Shown here piece by piece: positions 8,488-17,428 of a stretch of DNA of 64,000 bases. Below the pieces are notes generated by a model. It was not told the origin of the DNA, did no database searches, and saw only the letters and a program-made list of their open reading frames with translations. The translations under genes and the position numbers were made by a program. Origin of the DNA: JAOUGY01 sp963825585 (GTDB lineage Bacteria; Actinomycetota; Acidimicrobiia; Spongiisociales; ZC4RG35); NCBI GenBank assembly GCA_963825585.1, contig CAWGTX010000001.1:868001-932000 (forward strand), written 5' to 3'. The first letter of the stretch is position 1, and every line of letters starts with the position of its first letter.

Positions 8488-9975
8488 ATGATCTCTCTTC
8501 TCACCGACTTCGTCCAGGAACTGCGTGCCGCCGGCATCCCGGTGTCGATGGTGGAGTCGATCGACGCCATGGAAGCGCTCCGCCACGTCGATCTGGCCGA
8601 TCGCTCCGCCCTCAAGGCGACCCTCGGCGCCACCATGGTGAAGAACGCCCGCCACGAACCTGCCTTCGACACCGTGTTCGAGGTGTTCTTCGCTCACAGC
8701 AGGAAGCCCCTGTCCGGTGGCGACGATGAGTCCCCTGGCGGAGCGATGGCACCCACCTGGACCGGCGATGGCAGTGGCGGCGGTGACATGAGCCTCGAAG
8801 ACCTGATGGAGGCGATGTTCGAAGCGCTCAAGAACGAGGATTTCGAAGCACTCCGGCAGATGGCGCGGGAGGCCGTTGAGCAGCTCGCTGGAATCGAGCC
8901 GGGCCGGCCCGTGGGCGGCACCTACTACCTGTACCGGACCCTGCGCCAGCTCGACGTGGACTCGCTCCAGGAGCGGCTCATCCAGGCACTGATGTCGGAC
9001 GACTCCGAGCTGCTCGACGAGCTCGAGAAACGTCTCGTCAACGAAGAAGCCGGGGACCTCATTCAGCGACTGCGTGAAGAGATCCAGGCCGAAATCCGGC
9101 GGCGGTTGGTGGACGACCGTGGCCGGGACGCCGTCGCCAAGACCCTGCGTCAGCCCCTCGTGGAGGACATAGACCTGATGCACGCCACCCGCACCGATCT
9201 GCACAACATCGAACACATCATCGAACCCCTGACGCGCAAACTCGCCGCCCGCCTCGCCCAGCGCCGGCGGCTGGCACGAACCGGCCGGCTGGACTTCCGG
9301 AAGACGATGCGGGCGTCGCTCGCCGCCGGGGGAGTGCCCATCGACCCCAAGTTCAAGCTCACCCGACCACACCGACCCGAGATCTTCCTGCTGTGCGACA
9401 TCTCCGGTTCGATGGCGACCTTCGCCCGGTTCACACTCCAGTTCACCTACGCCATGGCCGCACAGTTCTCCCGGCTGCGCTCGTTCGTATTCGTCGACGC
9501 AGTCGACGAGGTCACCGACTATCTCAAACCGGGGACCGACTTCGTGGAGGCGTTGGGACGCATCAGCACCGAGGCCGACGTCGTGTGGCTCGACGGGCAC
9601 TCCGACTACGGCCACGCCTTCGAGCAGTTCGTCGCCCGGTACGGCCGAGAGATCACGTCCAAGTCGACGATCATCATCGCCGGCGACGCCCGCAACAACT
9701 ATCGGGAGCCCCGCGCAGCCCAACTCGCCGAGCTCGCCTCCGTGGCCCGAGCGGTCTATTGGCTCAACCCCGAACCGAAGGCATACTGGGACTCGGGCGA
9801 CTCGGTGATGACCCGGTACGCGGCCAGCTGCGACGACGTCTTCGAAGTCCGGAACCTGCGCCAACTCGAGGAGTTCGTGGAGCGGGTGGCGAGTCAGTCG
9901 CCACGGAATCGCAGAATCCGCTCAATAGGTCACCGAGGCGTGCCGATGAGTGGTTCGAAGCGAGAAATGGCTTAA
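8488..9975 (+). CDS. VWA-domain protein, CoxE-like
   Basis: Partner of the preceding AAA ATPase, 495 residues. The C-terminal half is a von Willebrand factor A domain with a complete MIDAS start 'DISGSM' (Asp304), and later 'VDAVDEVTDYL' and 'IIIAGDARNN'. The N-terminal half is helical, charged and rich in Glu/Arg. The family (DUF in CoxE-type proteins) binds MoxR ATPases. The ATG at 8488 is preferred over a TTG nine codons upstream because the TTG borders the repeat and has no ribosome site. Likely cytoplasmic metal-enzyme maturation factor; client unknown. Confidence 0.88.
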   Translation: MISLLTDFVQELRAAGIPVSMVESIDAMEALRHVDLADRSALKATLGATMVKNARHEPAFDTVFEVFFAHSRKPLSGGDDESPGGAMAPTWTGDGSGGGDMSLEDLMEAMFEALKNEDFEALRQMAREAVEQLAGIEPGRPVGGTYYLYRTLRQLDVDSLQERLIQALMSDDSELLDELEKRLVNEEAGDLIQRLREEIQAEIRRRLVDDRGRDAVAKTLRQPLVEDIDLMHATRTDLHNIEHIIEPLTRKLAARLAQRRRLARTGRLDFRKTMRASLAAGGVPIDPKFKLTRPHRPEIFLLCDISGSMATFARFTLQFTYAMAAQFSRLRSFVFVDAVDEVTDYLKPGTDFVEALGRISTEADVVWLDGHSDYGHAFEQFVARYGREITSKSTIIIAGDARNNYREPRAAQLAELASVARAVYWLNPEPKAYWDSGDSVMTRYAASCDDVFEVRNLRQLEEFVERVASQSPRNRRIRSIGHRGVPMSGSKREMA

Positions 9976-10006
9976 GCACCCGAGCCAGTCTGTCGAGAGG
10001 ATCACC

Positions 10007-10372
10007 GTGGGTCAAAGAATCCTGGTCATCGAAGATTCGGCCGTCATCCGGCGCCTCATAGAGGTGTGCCTTCGCGCTGCCGACCTCGAGATCCTCATGC
10101 GAGAAGACGGCCCCAGCGGACTGGCCGCCGTACGCTCCGAGTCGCCGGACCTCCTCGTCCTCGACATCGGCCTCCCCGGCATGGACGGCTGGCAGGTACT
10201 CGATCACATCCGCAGCGACAGCGCCACCAAAGGCCTCCCCGTCGTGGTCCTCACCGCCCACGCCGAAGAAGAGTCCCGCCGTCGTGCCGACGAAGGCGGT
10301 GCCGACGCCTTCGTCACCAAACCCTTCCAGCCCAACGACTTCAGACAGACGGTTCTGGACCTCTTGGCCTGA
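10007..10372 (+). CDS. Single-domain response regulator (CheY-like)
   Basis: A 121-residue receiver domain without an output domain. Acidic pocket 'VIEDS' near the start, phospho-acceptor Asp in 'LLVLDIGLPGMDGW', Thr in 'VVLTAH', and Lys in 'FVTKPF'. The GTG start at 10007 has a good ribosome site (GAGAGG, six bases upstream); longer starts would run into the preceding gene. No kinase is adjacent, so it is probably an orphan regulator acting by protein-protein contact. Confidence 0.88.
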   Translation: MGQRILVIEDSAVIRRLIEVCLRAADLEILMREDGPSGLAAVRSESPDLLVLDIGLPGMDGWQVLDHIRSDSATKGLPVVVLTAHAEEESRRRADEGGADAFVTKPFQPNDFRQTVLDLLA

Positions 10373-10394
10373 GTTTCGCCTGTCCAGGTCGGAC

Positions 10395-10418
10395 GGTCGA
10401 CAGGTCGACAGGTCAACC
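10395..10418. repeat. Short GGTCGACA repeat
   Basis: Three imperfect copies of an 8-base word (GGTCGACA / GGTCAACC) between the response regulator and the four-helix gene. Same family as the repeats at 10.88, 22.18, 24.0, 47.46 and 54.12 kb. Confidence 0.85.
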
Positions 10419-10472
10419 AGACCTCGGAAACGGCCGTATTGAACTCGGCCCGCCTTCGATTCATCCTGCACC

Positions 10473-10856
10473 ATGCAGGACTATCGCAAGCTCACCGTGT
10501 GGCAGTTGGCATCCGACCTGGCGGTCGCGGTCTACGAGGTCACACGTTCGTTCCCTCCAGCAGCGACCTGGGGTCCTGCCGCCCAGATGAGGAGAGCAGC
10601 CATCTCGATCTCGTCGAACATCGCCGAGGGGGCGGGGCGTGGCAGCCGACGCGACTTTGCCCGCTTCCTCGACATGGCGGTCGCATCGGCTCATGAGCTC
10701 GAGTAGCAGATCATCGTGGCATCGCGCCTCGGGGTGATCTCGGACGAGGATCGAGCGGAGACCCTTCTCCACGCCACGGGCCGCATCGTTCGGATGAGCT
10801 ACTCCCTGGCGCAGTCCGCCCGTCGCAGAGATGTGGAACGGCCCACCCGAGGGTGA
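10473..10856 (+). pseudogene. Four-helix-bundle (S23/IVS-type) protein with in-frame TAG
   Basis: The first 77 codons encode a typical N-terminal part of the four-helix-bundle family found in 23S rRNA intervening sequences ('YRKLTVWQLASDLAVAVYEV', 'AAISISSNIAEGAGR', 'ASAHELE'). A TAG at 10704-10706 then interrupts the frame, but translation after it continues without a shift as 'QIIVASRLGVISDEDRAE' to a TGA at 10854-10856, giving the family's usual total of about 125 residues. Families of this type read 'ELE-x-QL/II-A-RLG' at exactly this point, so one codon has become a stop. Pseudogene by nonsense mutation is the simplest reading; an assembly error is possible. Function of free-standing members is unknown. 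Confidence 0.75.
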
Positions 10857-10866
10857 GCCGTTCCAC
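10833..10866. terminator. Bidirectional terminator hairpin
   Basis: Inverted repeat GTGGAACGGC (10833-10842) / GCCGTTCCAC (10857-10866) continues inward as CACCC/GGGTG with one mismatch, giving about 15 pairs with a tiny loop. It sits between the convergent four-helix gene and gap and overlaps the end of the read-through frame. Confidence 0.75.
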
Positions 10867-10877
10867 TCTCCAGCGAC

Positions 10878-10909
10878 TGTTGACCTGTCGACTTGTTGAC
10901 CTGTTGACC
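10878..10909. repeat. TGTTGACC / TGTCGACT octamer repeat
   Basis: Four imperfect 8-base copies directly downstream of gap (minus strand). Member of the GTTGACC family that recurs throughout the window's gaps. Confidence 0.85.
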
Positions 10910-10921
10910 GGCCGGAGGCCG

Positions 10922-11934
<1,013 letters not shown>

Positions 11935-11938
<4 letters not shown>

Positions 11939-12954
11939 ACGGTCACTCCCTTGATGGTGAGGGCGGATGCAACTTCGACGAGCCGGGCCGTGTAGCCCCA
12001 GCCGTTGTTGAACCACGTGATGGCCTTGATCATGGTGCCGTCCATCACCATGGTGGCGAGGCTGTCGAACACCCCGCTGTGGGTGGATCCGCGTACGTCT
12101 GACGACACGATCGGATCCTCGGAGTACTCGATGATCCCCTTGTAGGAGGCGTCGGTGGCGGACCGGACTGCGGCATTGATCGCCTGCTTGGTGGCCGGGG
12201 TTTTGATCTCGGCGACGAGGTCGATCGTCGAGCCGTCGGCGACGGGCACGTTGAGCGCCACACCCGAGAGTTTTCCGGCGAACTGAGGCAGGACCTGGGT
12301 GATGATCCCGCCCGAGTTCGTCTCCGCCGGGATGATGTTCTCGCCGGCCGCCCGACTCTGGCGGAATCCGGCCGAGGGGACGTCGGCCAGGCGCTGGGAG
12401 TTGGTCATGGCATGGACAGCGGTGAAGTAGGCCCGTTCGAGCCCGAACGACGTGTCGAGAATGTTGAGGATCGGGGCGAGTGCATTCGAGGTGTTCGAGC
12501 CCAGTGCGACGATCTCGGGATTCGAGTCCAGCACCTGATCGTTGGTGCCCTTGAGCAGGATGGGGATGTCACCGGGTTCGTCCGGTGTGGAGGCGAGCAG
12601 CACGTGGCGGGCACCAGCCTCGATGTGCTTCTGGCACCACTCCCTGGTCCGGTACGAGCCGGTGGCCTGGACCACGACGTCGACGCCCAGGTCGTCCCAG
12701 TTTGCTTCCCCCGGCTCACGGGCTGTCAGGAAGGGAATCCGCCGCCCGTCGAGGTAGAGGGCGTCGCCTTCCATCTCCACCGGGACCGGGAAACGACCGT
12801 AGATGGAGTCGTACTTGAGGAGGTAGGTGAGACCGGCGGGATCGGAGACGTCGGCGATGGCGGCAACCTCGAGACCGGGGTGATCGTGGATCATCCGGAA
12901 CACGTTGCGGCCGATGCGACCGAACCCCATCAGACCGATGCGTGCGCGTGCCAT
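11935..12954 (-). CDS. GAPDH paralogue lacking the catalytic cysteine
   Basis: A 339-residue protein that aligns with GAPDH end to end with the same residue numbering. The NAD motif 'GFGRIGRNVFR' is kept, and so is His181 ('AVHAMTNSQ'), but the active-site string reads 'GSNTSNALAP': residue 154, the nucleophilic Cys in the neighbour, is Asn, and the second conserved Cys is Ala. Such a protein should bind cofactor but not form the thiohemiacetal. It is the first gene of the pair and overlaps gap by four bases. It may be a regulatory subunit or serve another reaction; a non-phosphorylating or erythrose-phosphate activity also needs the Cys, so those are unlikely. Confidence 0.9.
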
Positions 12955-12987
12955 GTGTGAGTACCCCTTTGAAGGCTTACGTCGATC

Positions 12988-13022
12988 AAAACGCTAGTAC
13001 ACGAGTACCGTAAGCGTTTTCA
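12988..13022 (-). promoter_or_regulatory. LacI/cre-like operator upstream of the gap pair
   Basis: CGTAAGCGTTTTCA (13009-13022) fits 13 of 14 positions of the cre/LacI-family consensus TGWAANCGNTNWCA. AAAACGCT (12988-12995) and AGCGTTTT (13013-13020) form a perfect 8-base inverted pair spanning 33 bases, so a second, weaker half-site may allow paired binding. It lies 34-68 bases upstream of the first gap-like start and in the divergent gap to the M23 gene. A LacI-type sugar regulator is inferred, none is encoded nearby. Confidence 0.5.
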
Positions 13023-13160
13023 TCGAACAGGTGAACGGTGGGCGGCGAATGGTGGACGGCTTCTCAATGGACAACCGCCACGATAGATTGGCCGGGCGTG
13101 CGGGACGGCACCAAACGTTTGCTGTCTCGTCCGGTCGGCGGTGTGCGGGAAGGGCCGACC

Positions 13161-13616
13161 ATGATGATTCTGTTGGCGGCGATGCTGCTTTCCTCGCCGT
13201 GCCCGGAGGCGGTTCCCCCGGTCGACGGTCCCGTCATTGCGGGCCATGCGCCCATCGGGGACTATGCCGGTCACTGGGGTATCGATTTCGCCATCGACCC
13301 GGGAAGTGATGTCGGCGCGGTTGCCGACGGAATGGTCACCTTCGCCGGGTCGGTTGCTGGACGCCTCTCGGTGTCGGTGGACCATGGACGTGGTCTGATG
13401 ACCACCGTGTCGTATCTGTCGACCGTGTCGGTTCGCAAGGGCGAGTATGTGCAGTCTGGAGAGAAGCTGGGGGAGAGCGGCAGAGCGCACGAGACCGACT
13501 CGGTCCATCTCGGTCTTCGCGTGGACGGGGAGTACACCGACCCGATGGCGTTGTTCTCGTGTCGGGTCGGTGACATCGCCGAGGCTCTGCGATTGGTACC
13601 CGTGCCGCCGGGGTGA
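13161..13616 (+). CDS. Exported M23-like (LytM fold) protein
   Basis: A 151-residue protein with a short hydrophobic signal segment ('ILLAAMLLSS') and a LytM/M23 fold. 'GHWGIDFA' supplies the first zinc-ligand motif (H-x-x-x-D), but the distal H-x-H motif reads 'HLGLRVDG', keeping the first His and replacing the second by Gly, a form common among small actinobacterial members. It may bind or trim peptidoglycan; activity is uncertain. The ATG at 13161 follows GGAAGGG; an in-frame GTG 21 codons upstream is an alternative. nadD follows after 31 bases. Confidence 0.72.
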   Translation: MMILLAAMLLSSPCPEAVPPVDGPVIAGHAPIGDYAGHWGIDFAIDPGSDVGAVADGMVTFAGSVAGRLSVSVDHGRGLMTTVSYLSTVSVRKGEYVQSGEKLGESGRAHETDSVHLGLRVDGEYTDPMALFSCRVGDIAEALRLVPVPPG

Positions 13617-13647
13617 GTACGTGGGGTTCGTGGCGTAACCTGACCCC

Positions 13648-14217
13648 ATGCGACGAGTCCTGCTGGGCGGAACCTTCGACCCACCCCATGTCGCCCATCT
13701 GGTGGCAGGCGAGGTGGCCTACCGCCAGCTGGAGGCCGACACGGTCACGTTCGTCCCTGCAGGTTCACCGTGGCAGAAGGCCGATCGTGGGGTGAGTGAG
13801 GGCCGGCATCGTCTCGAGATGACCCGTCTCGCCACCGAAGGCGTCGAGTACTTCCAGGCGGATGATCGGGAAGTCGTGCGCGACGGGTGGACCTACACCA
13901 TCGACACGCTCGAAAGCTTCGATCCGACCGACGACCTGATCGTGGTGATGGGCGCCGATGCCGCAGCCGGCCTCCCCGGCTGGCATCGGTACGGCGACAT
14001 CCTCGAGCGGGCAACGGTGGCGGTACTCCCACGGCCCGGAACCGAGATCCGCCAGGTCGAGGACACGATCGGGCCGGTCGTTTGGCTCGACATGCCGCTC
14101 CTGGACATTTCCGGGACCGAGATCCGGGAGCGGGCGGCGGCCGGACGACCGACCCGATTCCTGGTGACCGACCCGGTGTGGCGCTACTTGACCGAACACG
14201 GTCTGTACCAGGCCTGA
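13648..14217 (+). CDS. nadD: Nicotinate-nucleotide adenylyltransferase
   Basis: NadD makes deamido-NAD from nicotinate mononucleotide and ATP. The 189-residue protein carries the nucleotidyltransferase signature 'GGTFDPPHVAH' at residues 7-17, a 'DLIVVMGADAAAGLPGWHR' substrate region and the second signature 'ISGTEIRERAAAGRP' near residue 150. It is followed at once by rsfS, the standard bacterial gene order. Confidence 0.95.
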   Translation: MRRVLLGGTFDPPHVAHLVAGEVAYRQLEADTVTFVPAGSPWQKADRGVSEGRHRLEMTRLATEGVEYFQADDREVVRDGWTYTIDTLESFDPTDDLIVVMGADAAAGLPGWHRYGDILERATVAVLPRPGTEIRQVEDTIGPVVWLDMPLLDISGTEIRERAAAGRPTRFLVTDPVWRYLTEHGLYQA

Positions 14218-14251
14218 GAGGCGGTTGCCCAGGCGGCCCGTCGGGCGCCCG

Positions 14252-14689
14252 ATGCCGGGTAACTCGGGTTCGTCGACAAGGGTTCGGGGTAACATCGCGT
14301 CACCACGCTCTCTGGAGGAAGCCGTAGACAGCCCACGCGACCTTGCCCGACTCATCGCCGACGCACTCGACGACAAGAAGGGCAACGACATCGTTTTGCT
14401 CGATGTCGGAGACCTGTTCCAGATCACCGAAGTGTTCGTGATCGTGACCGGCACATCCCGACCCCACGTTCAGACCCTGGCTGAGTCGGTCGAGGAGAAA
14501 CTACGGGAATTCGGCCGTAGAGCCCTCCGCAACGAGGGCAAGGCCGAGGCAGAGTGGGTTCTGATCGACTTCGGCGACGTGGTTCTCCACGTCTTCCAGC
14601 AGGAAGCCCGCGACTTCTACGGCCTGGAACGGCTGTGGGGCGACGCCGCCCGAATCGACTGGGAGCCGGCCTCCTCCGAGGCTTCCTGA
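14252..14689 (+). CDS. rsfS: Ribosome silencing factor RsfS
   Basis: RsfS (Iojap/DUF143) binds ribosomal protein L14 and blocks subunit joining when nutrients are short. The core, from 'ARLIADALDDKKGNDIVLLDV' onward, matches the family, with 'FVIVTGTSRPHVQTLAESV' and 'WVLIDFGDVVLHVFQQEARDFYGLERLWGDA'-like segments in the second half. The ATG at 14252 gives about 30 residues more than usual. A strong ribosome site (GGAGGA, near 14312) sits inside this extension but is not followed by a standard in-frame start, so the true N-terminus is uncertain. Confidence 0.88.
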   Translation: MPGNSGSSTRVRGNIASPRSLEEAVDSPRDLARLIADALDDKKGNDIVLLDVGDLFQITEVFVIVTGTSRPHVQTLAESVEEKLREFGRRALRNEGKAEAEWVLIDFGDVVLHVFQQEARDFYGLERLWGDAARIDWEPASSEAS

Positions 14690-14744
14690 CCCGATCCTCT
14701 GAGGTTTCACCTCCGGTGGGCAGTGGTACACTTCCGCTCCGTTT

Positions 14745-14817
14745 GGGGCTGTAGCTCAGTTGGCAGAGCGCCTGCATGGCATGCAGGAGGTCAGGGGTTC
14801 AAATCCCCTCAGCTCCA
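14745..14817 (+). tRNA. tRNA-Ala (anticodon GGC)
   Basis: Complete cloverleaf of 73 bases. The acceptor stem GGGGCTG pairs with CAGCTCC and contains the alanine identity pair G3:U70. The anticodon arm is CCTGC-ATGGCAT-GCAGG, giving anticodon GGC, and the T arm is GGGG-TTCAAAT-CCCC. CCA is not encoded. Confidence 0.97.
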
Positions 14818-15089
14818 CTGGTACTCCCGCGCGGGACGACCCCCAGCACCCCCCGCCGTGACCCTTCGTGGAACACGCGGGTCAGAGCCACCCCCAGGGA
14901 TTTCCCTGCATCGCAAGTGGATCCGTCGTTTCTCAAGGGGGTCGGCCGCCCGCCAGTCACAGGGAACGGATTGCTGACCGGGTCGATCGGCGTTTTCCGA
15001 GTCCCGCCCCGAGACCCTGTGGAGATCGACGACACAAGGCGGAAACGGGCGCGGGGCGGGCGCCGAAGCACCGACGGCCGCAGACCGGT

Positions 15090-15578
15090 TCAGTCGGCCA
15101 GCGGGGCCATCTCGTGCGCCTCGACGGCGAACAAGGTGTAGGTGCCATCGGGGAGTTCGAGGTCGGAGTCGGTCATGGCGAAGCAGATCAGGAACTCGCC
15201 GACTTCGACGACCCCTTCGGGGGATCGGACACTGGCGGCCACGTTGACGTCGAAGGTGGACACCGAGTCGGGTGTCCCGAGAAGCTGGTAGGTGATGAAG
15301 AACGTGCCGAAGGGATGGTCTGTGCCCAGGAGGCTCGTCGTGGGCTCGCACTCCTCCTCGTTGTGCTCCTTGTTGGTCACGTCGATCTCGATGATGTCGG
15401 CGTGGACGGAAAGACCTTGGACGGTCCGGGCGCCGGCCACCGGCTCCTGGCTGGAGCCGATCGATCTGGCCAACCGACCGCTCTTGGCCGTTCGACAGCT
15501 CGACTTTGGCGCTCCGGTTGGGTTCACCGAGGGCATCGAAGGGGTCGCCCGCGAGGGGCCTCGACCTGTATCGCCCAA
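15090..15578 (-). CDS. Hypothetical protein, N-terminus uncertain
   Basis: The last 110 codons look like real protein (acidic, varied, with 'HADIIEIDVTNKEHNEEE', 'TFFITYQLLGTPDSVSTFDV', 'EFLICFAMTDSDLELPDG'), ending naturally at 'HEMAPLAD'. Upstream, the composition becomes Arg/Ser/Pro-rich in this frame while the neighbouring frame reads more naturally ('DALGEPNRSAKVELSNGQ'), so either translation starts at an internal GTG about 115 codons from the end or a frameshift has occurred. No family recognised. About 270 bases between tRNA-Ala and this gene hold nothing I can identify. Confidence 0.4.
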   Translation of the reverse strand: MGDTGRGPSRATPSMPSVNPTGAPKSSCRTAKSGRLARSIGSSQEPVAGARTVQGLSVHADIIEIDVTNKEHNEEECEPTTSLLGTDHPFGTFFITYQLLGTPDSVSTFDVNVAASVRSPEGVVEVGEFLICFAMTDSDLELPDGTYTLFAVEAHEMAPLAD

Positions 15579-15630
15579 GTGCAGTCAATGCTGTTGACGT
15601 CGATCGACGCTCGCCCCATGGTCTGCCGCT

Positions 15631-16008
15631 CTAGAAGATGTGGACCTGGAATCCCTCGAGAATCAGTTGGGCGAGCGAGTGGTGCTCGTCCTCGCCACCC
15701 ACCATGGGCACCCCCAGAGCTTCGGCGGCCGACGCCGAGTCGAAGCGCTTTCGCGCACAGAAGTCACAGGCACCCTTGATCAGCGGTCGAACCTCTTCGA
15801 ACAAGGGCGTGTAGTAGGTGGTGAAGGGATTGTCGGGGTTGGCGAACGCGGGTAGCACTGTTACCCCGATGCCGTCGAGATAGATCCCGACCGTAGCCCC
15901 CTCGCCCGCCAGGTCCCGCGCGGTGTAGAAGGCGTGGAGGATCCTCCCTCTCCCTTCCGGTGTCTCCTCGGGAGCGAGAACCACCACTACGTGCTTGGAG
16001 TCAACCAT
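15631..16008 (-). CDS. DsrE-family protein
   Basis: A 125-residue single-domain DsrE/DsrF-like protein ('VVVVLAPEETPEGRGRILHAFYTARDLAGEG' split over the first strand and helix, then 'ATVGIYLDGIGVTVLPAF'). It has two cysteines in 'GACDFCARKRF', close to where sulfur-relay members place their active Cys. The ATG at 16008 is preferred because GGGAGC lies eight bases upstream; an ATG 13 codons earlier lacks a ribosome site. Possible sulfur transfer or peroxiredoxin-like role; not assignable further. Confidence 0.72.
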   Translation of the reverse strand: MVDSKHVVVVLAPEETPEGRGRILHAFYTARDLAGEGATVGIYLDGIGVTVLPAFANPDNPFTTYYTPLFEEVRPLIKGACDFCARKRFDSASAAEALGVPMVGGEDEHHSLAQLILEGFQVHIF

Positions 16009-16478
16009 CAATGCTCCCGTCTCGTTGGATTGCTCTTTGGTAACCATTTGGTGACGGTAACACATTCGTTACGGAGAGGGGACATGCGATGGCTTCTGCG
16101 GACGTTGAGCGAGCGGTCGTGATGTCGACCGGCGGCCGCGTCCGCCGGCCGCCCCGAGCGGGCGTTGCCTCCGACCAGACATGGTCGGCGCCGGGGTCGA
16201 TGGCCTCCGTCCGTCCCTGTCATCCACAATTCGTAGCCGACCCGTGCGGCCAGTCCGCCGGCGGTCGGTCCGAAGGTGGACACGACGATTGGCGAAGCCT
16301 GATCGGGTTTGTCGCTGGCGACGCTGCAGGCAGACACACCCCCCGAACTGGAGCCCGGCTGCCGGCCGGTGGACGTGTGACCTGATCGGTAGGGGGTCGG
16401 CCAGTGCGATGTGGATGTACTCGACCCGGTGGGTGTTCTGCCGACAGGTTACCGGTGACGGAACGAGCGGCCGCCCAG
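16009..16478. other. Large divergent gap without a supported gene
   Basis: About 470 bases between divergent genes. GGTAAC words repeat at 16040-16063 just upstream of the DsrE gene and may be an operator. Minus-strand frames here contain protein-like stretches ('SPIVVSTFGPTAGG', 'VEYIHIALADPLPIRS') but in different frames and without starts, so a decayed gene is possible and no functional gene is called. Confidence 0.35.
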
Positions 16479-17426
16479 ATGAGACGCGTGGCGATGGCAT
16501 GCCTGGCGGCCATCGTCCTCATCATCGCTGCCGACCTGACGCCGGCGTCCGGGTCCGTCATCCCGGCGTGTGACCAGACGGCTCCCCGGTTCGAAGATCC
16601 ACGCTTCGCCCATCCGCTGTGTGCCGAACGCATCATCGATGGCCTCGGTCCGATCATCGACATGGCCGTGGCCGACTCGGGTGATGTTCACGTCCTGAGC
16701 GAAGACGGAACCATCACGGCGGTGCGGTCCGGTTCGGATCCGGCGACCGCCGCCGCCCACCATCCGGGGGCGCGCATACTCGAGGCCGGCTACCGGAGTC
16801 TTCTGGTGGGCACGGGCGACGGTGTGACCCGACACCGCTTCTCCTGGGGGGAGTTGCTCGCCGAATCCGACGGTCATCGGATCTTCGCAGAGCGACCCTC
16901 GACGCTGGCGCTCGCCAGGCTCGGTCGTCTGTTCGTCGCCACATCATCGACGGAGTGCGAGGCCGCCTGCACCGAGGTCCGGGTGTTCGACGCACTCGAC
17001 TCGTCGCCGTCGACGGGCCGCGCGGTCTTTCGGACTGGCAGCGAGATCCGTGCCCTGGCTGCACTCCCCGGAGCGGACGTGATGTTCGCATTGATGATCT
17101 CAACCGGGGGCGCCATCGAGTTGACCTCGGTCGGCGACCACCGTGGGGGATGCCGCGCCGACGACTGCACATCCATCGGCATCCCGGCCGGTGATGCGAC
17201 CGGCATGGCAATGGTGGCGGATGCCGGGACCGGTCATCCAACGGCGCTCGTCGCCGCCGGGCCGGAGGTGTGGTCGGTGACGATCGACGACGGTGTGCCC
17301 GTGTCGGTCCAGCTGATGACCGAATCGCCGGGAGCCTCGTTCCGGGTCACTTCGGGTCCGGACGGCGAGGTCTATCTGGCCGACGCCGCCGCGGGTGTCG
17401 TGTGGCGGTTGTGGGGCGAGAGCTGA
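16479..17426 (+). CDS. Secreted beta-propeller-like protein of unknown function
   Basis: A 315-residue exported protein: signal peptide at residues 1-25 ('ACLAAIVLIIAADLTPASGS'), then repeated blades of the type 'DMAVADSGDVHVLSEDGTI', 'RLGRLFVATSS', 'DGEVYLADAAAG' ending in 'VWRLWGES', which resemble SMP-30/NHL propeller strands. Cysteine pairs ('CDQ...LCAE', 'CEAAC', 'GCRADDC') suggest disulfides outside the cell. GTG at 16455 is an alternative start. It converges with the MFS gene two bases away. Ligand unknown. Confidence 0.7.
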   Translation: MRRVAMACLAAIVLIIAADLTPASGSVIPACDQTAPRFEDPRFAHPLCAERIIDGLGPIIDMAVADSGDVHVLSEDGTITAVRSGSDPATAAAHHPGARILEAGYRSLLVGTGDGVTRHRFSWGELLAESDGHRIFAERPSTLALARLGRLFVATSSTECEAACTEVRVFDALDSSPSTGRAVFRTGSEIRALAALPGADVMFALMISTGGAIELTSVGDHRGGCRADDCTSIGIPAGDATGMAMVADAGTGHPTALVAAGPEVWSVTIDDGVPVSVQLMTESPGASFRVTSGPDGEVYLADAAAGVVWRLWGES

Positions 17427-17428
17427 CC

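Noticed and set aside
10704..10706. TAG recoded as pyrrolysine or read through
   Set aside because: TAG is used as an ordinary stop elsewhere in the window, and there is no pyl gene or stimulatory structure; nonsense mutation or error is simpler.
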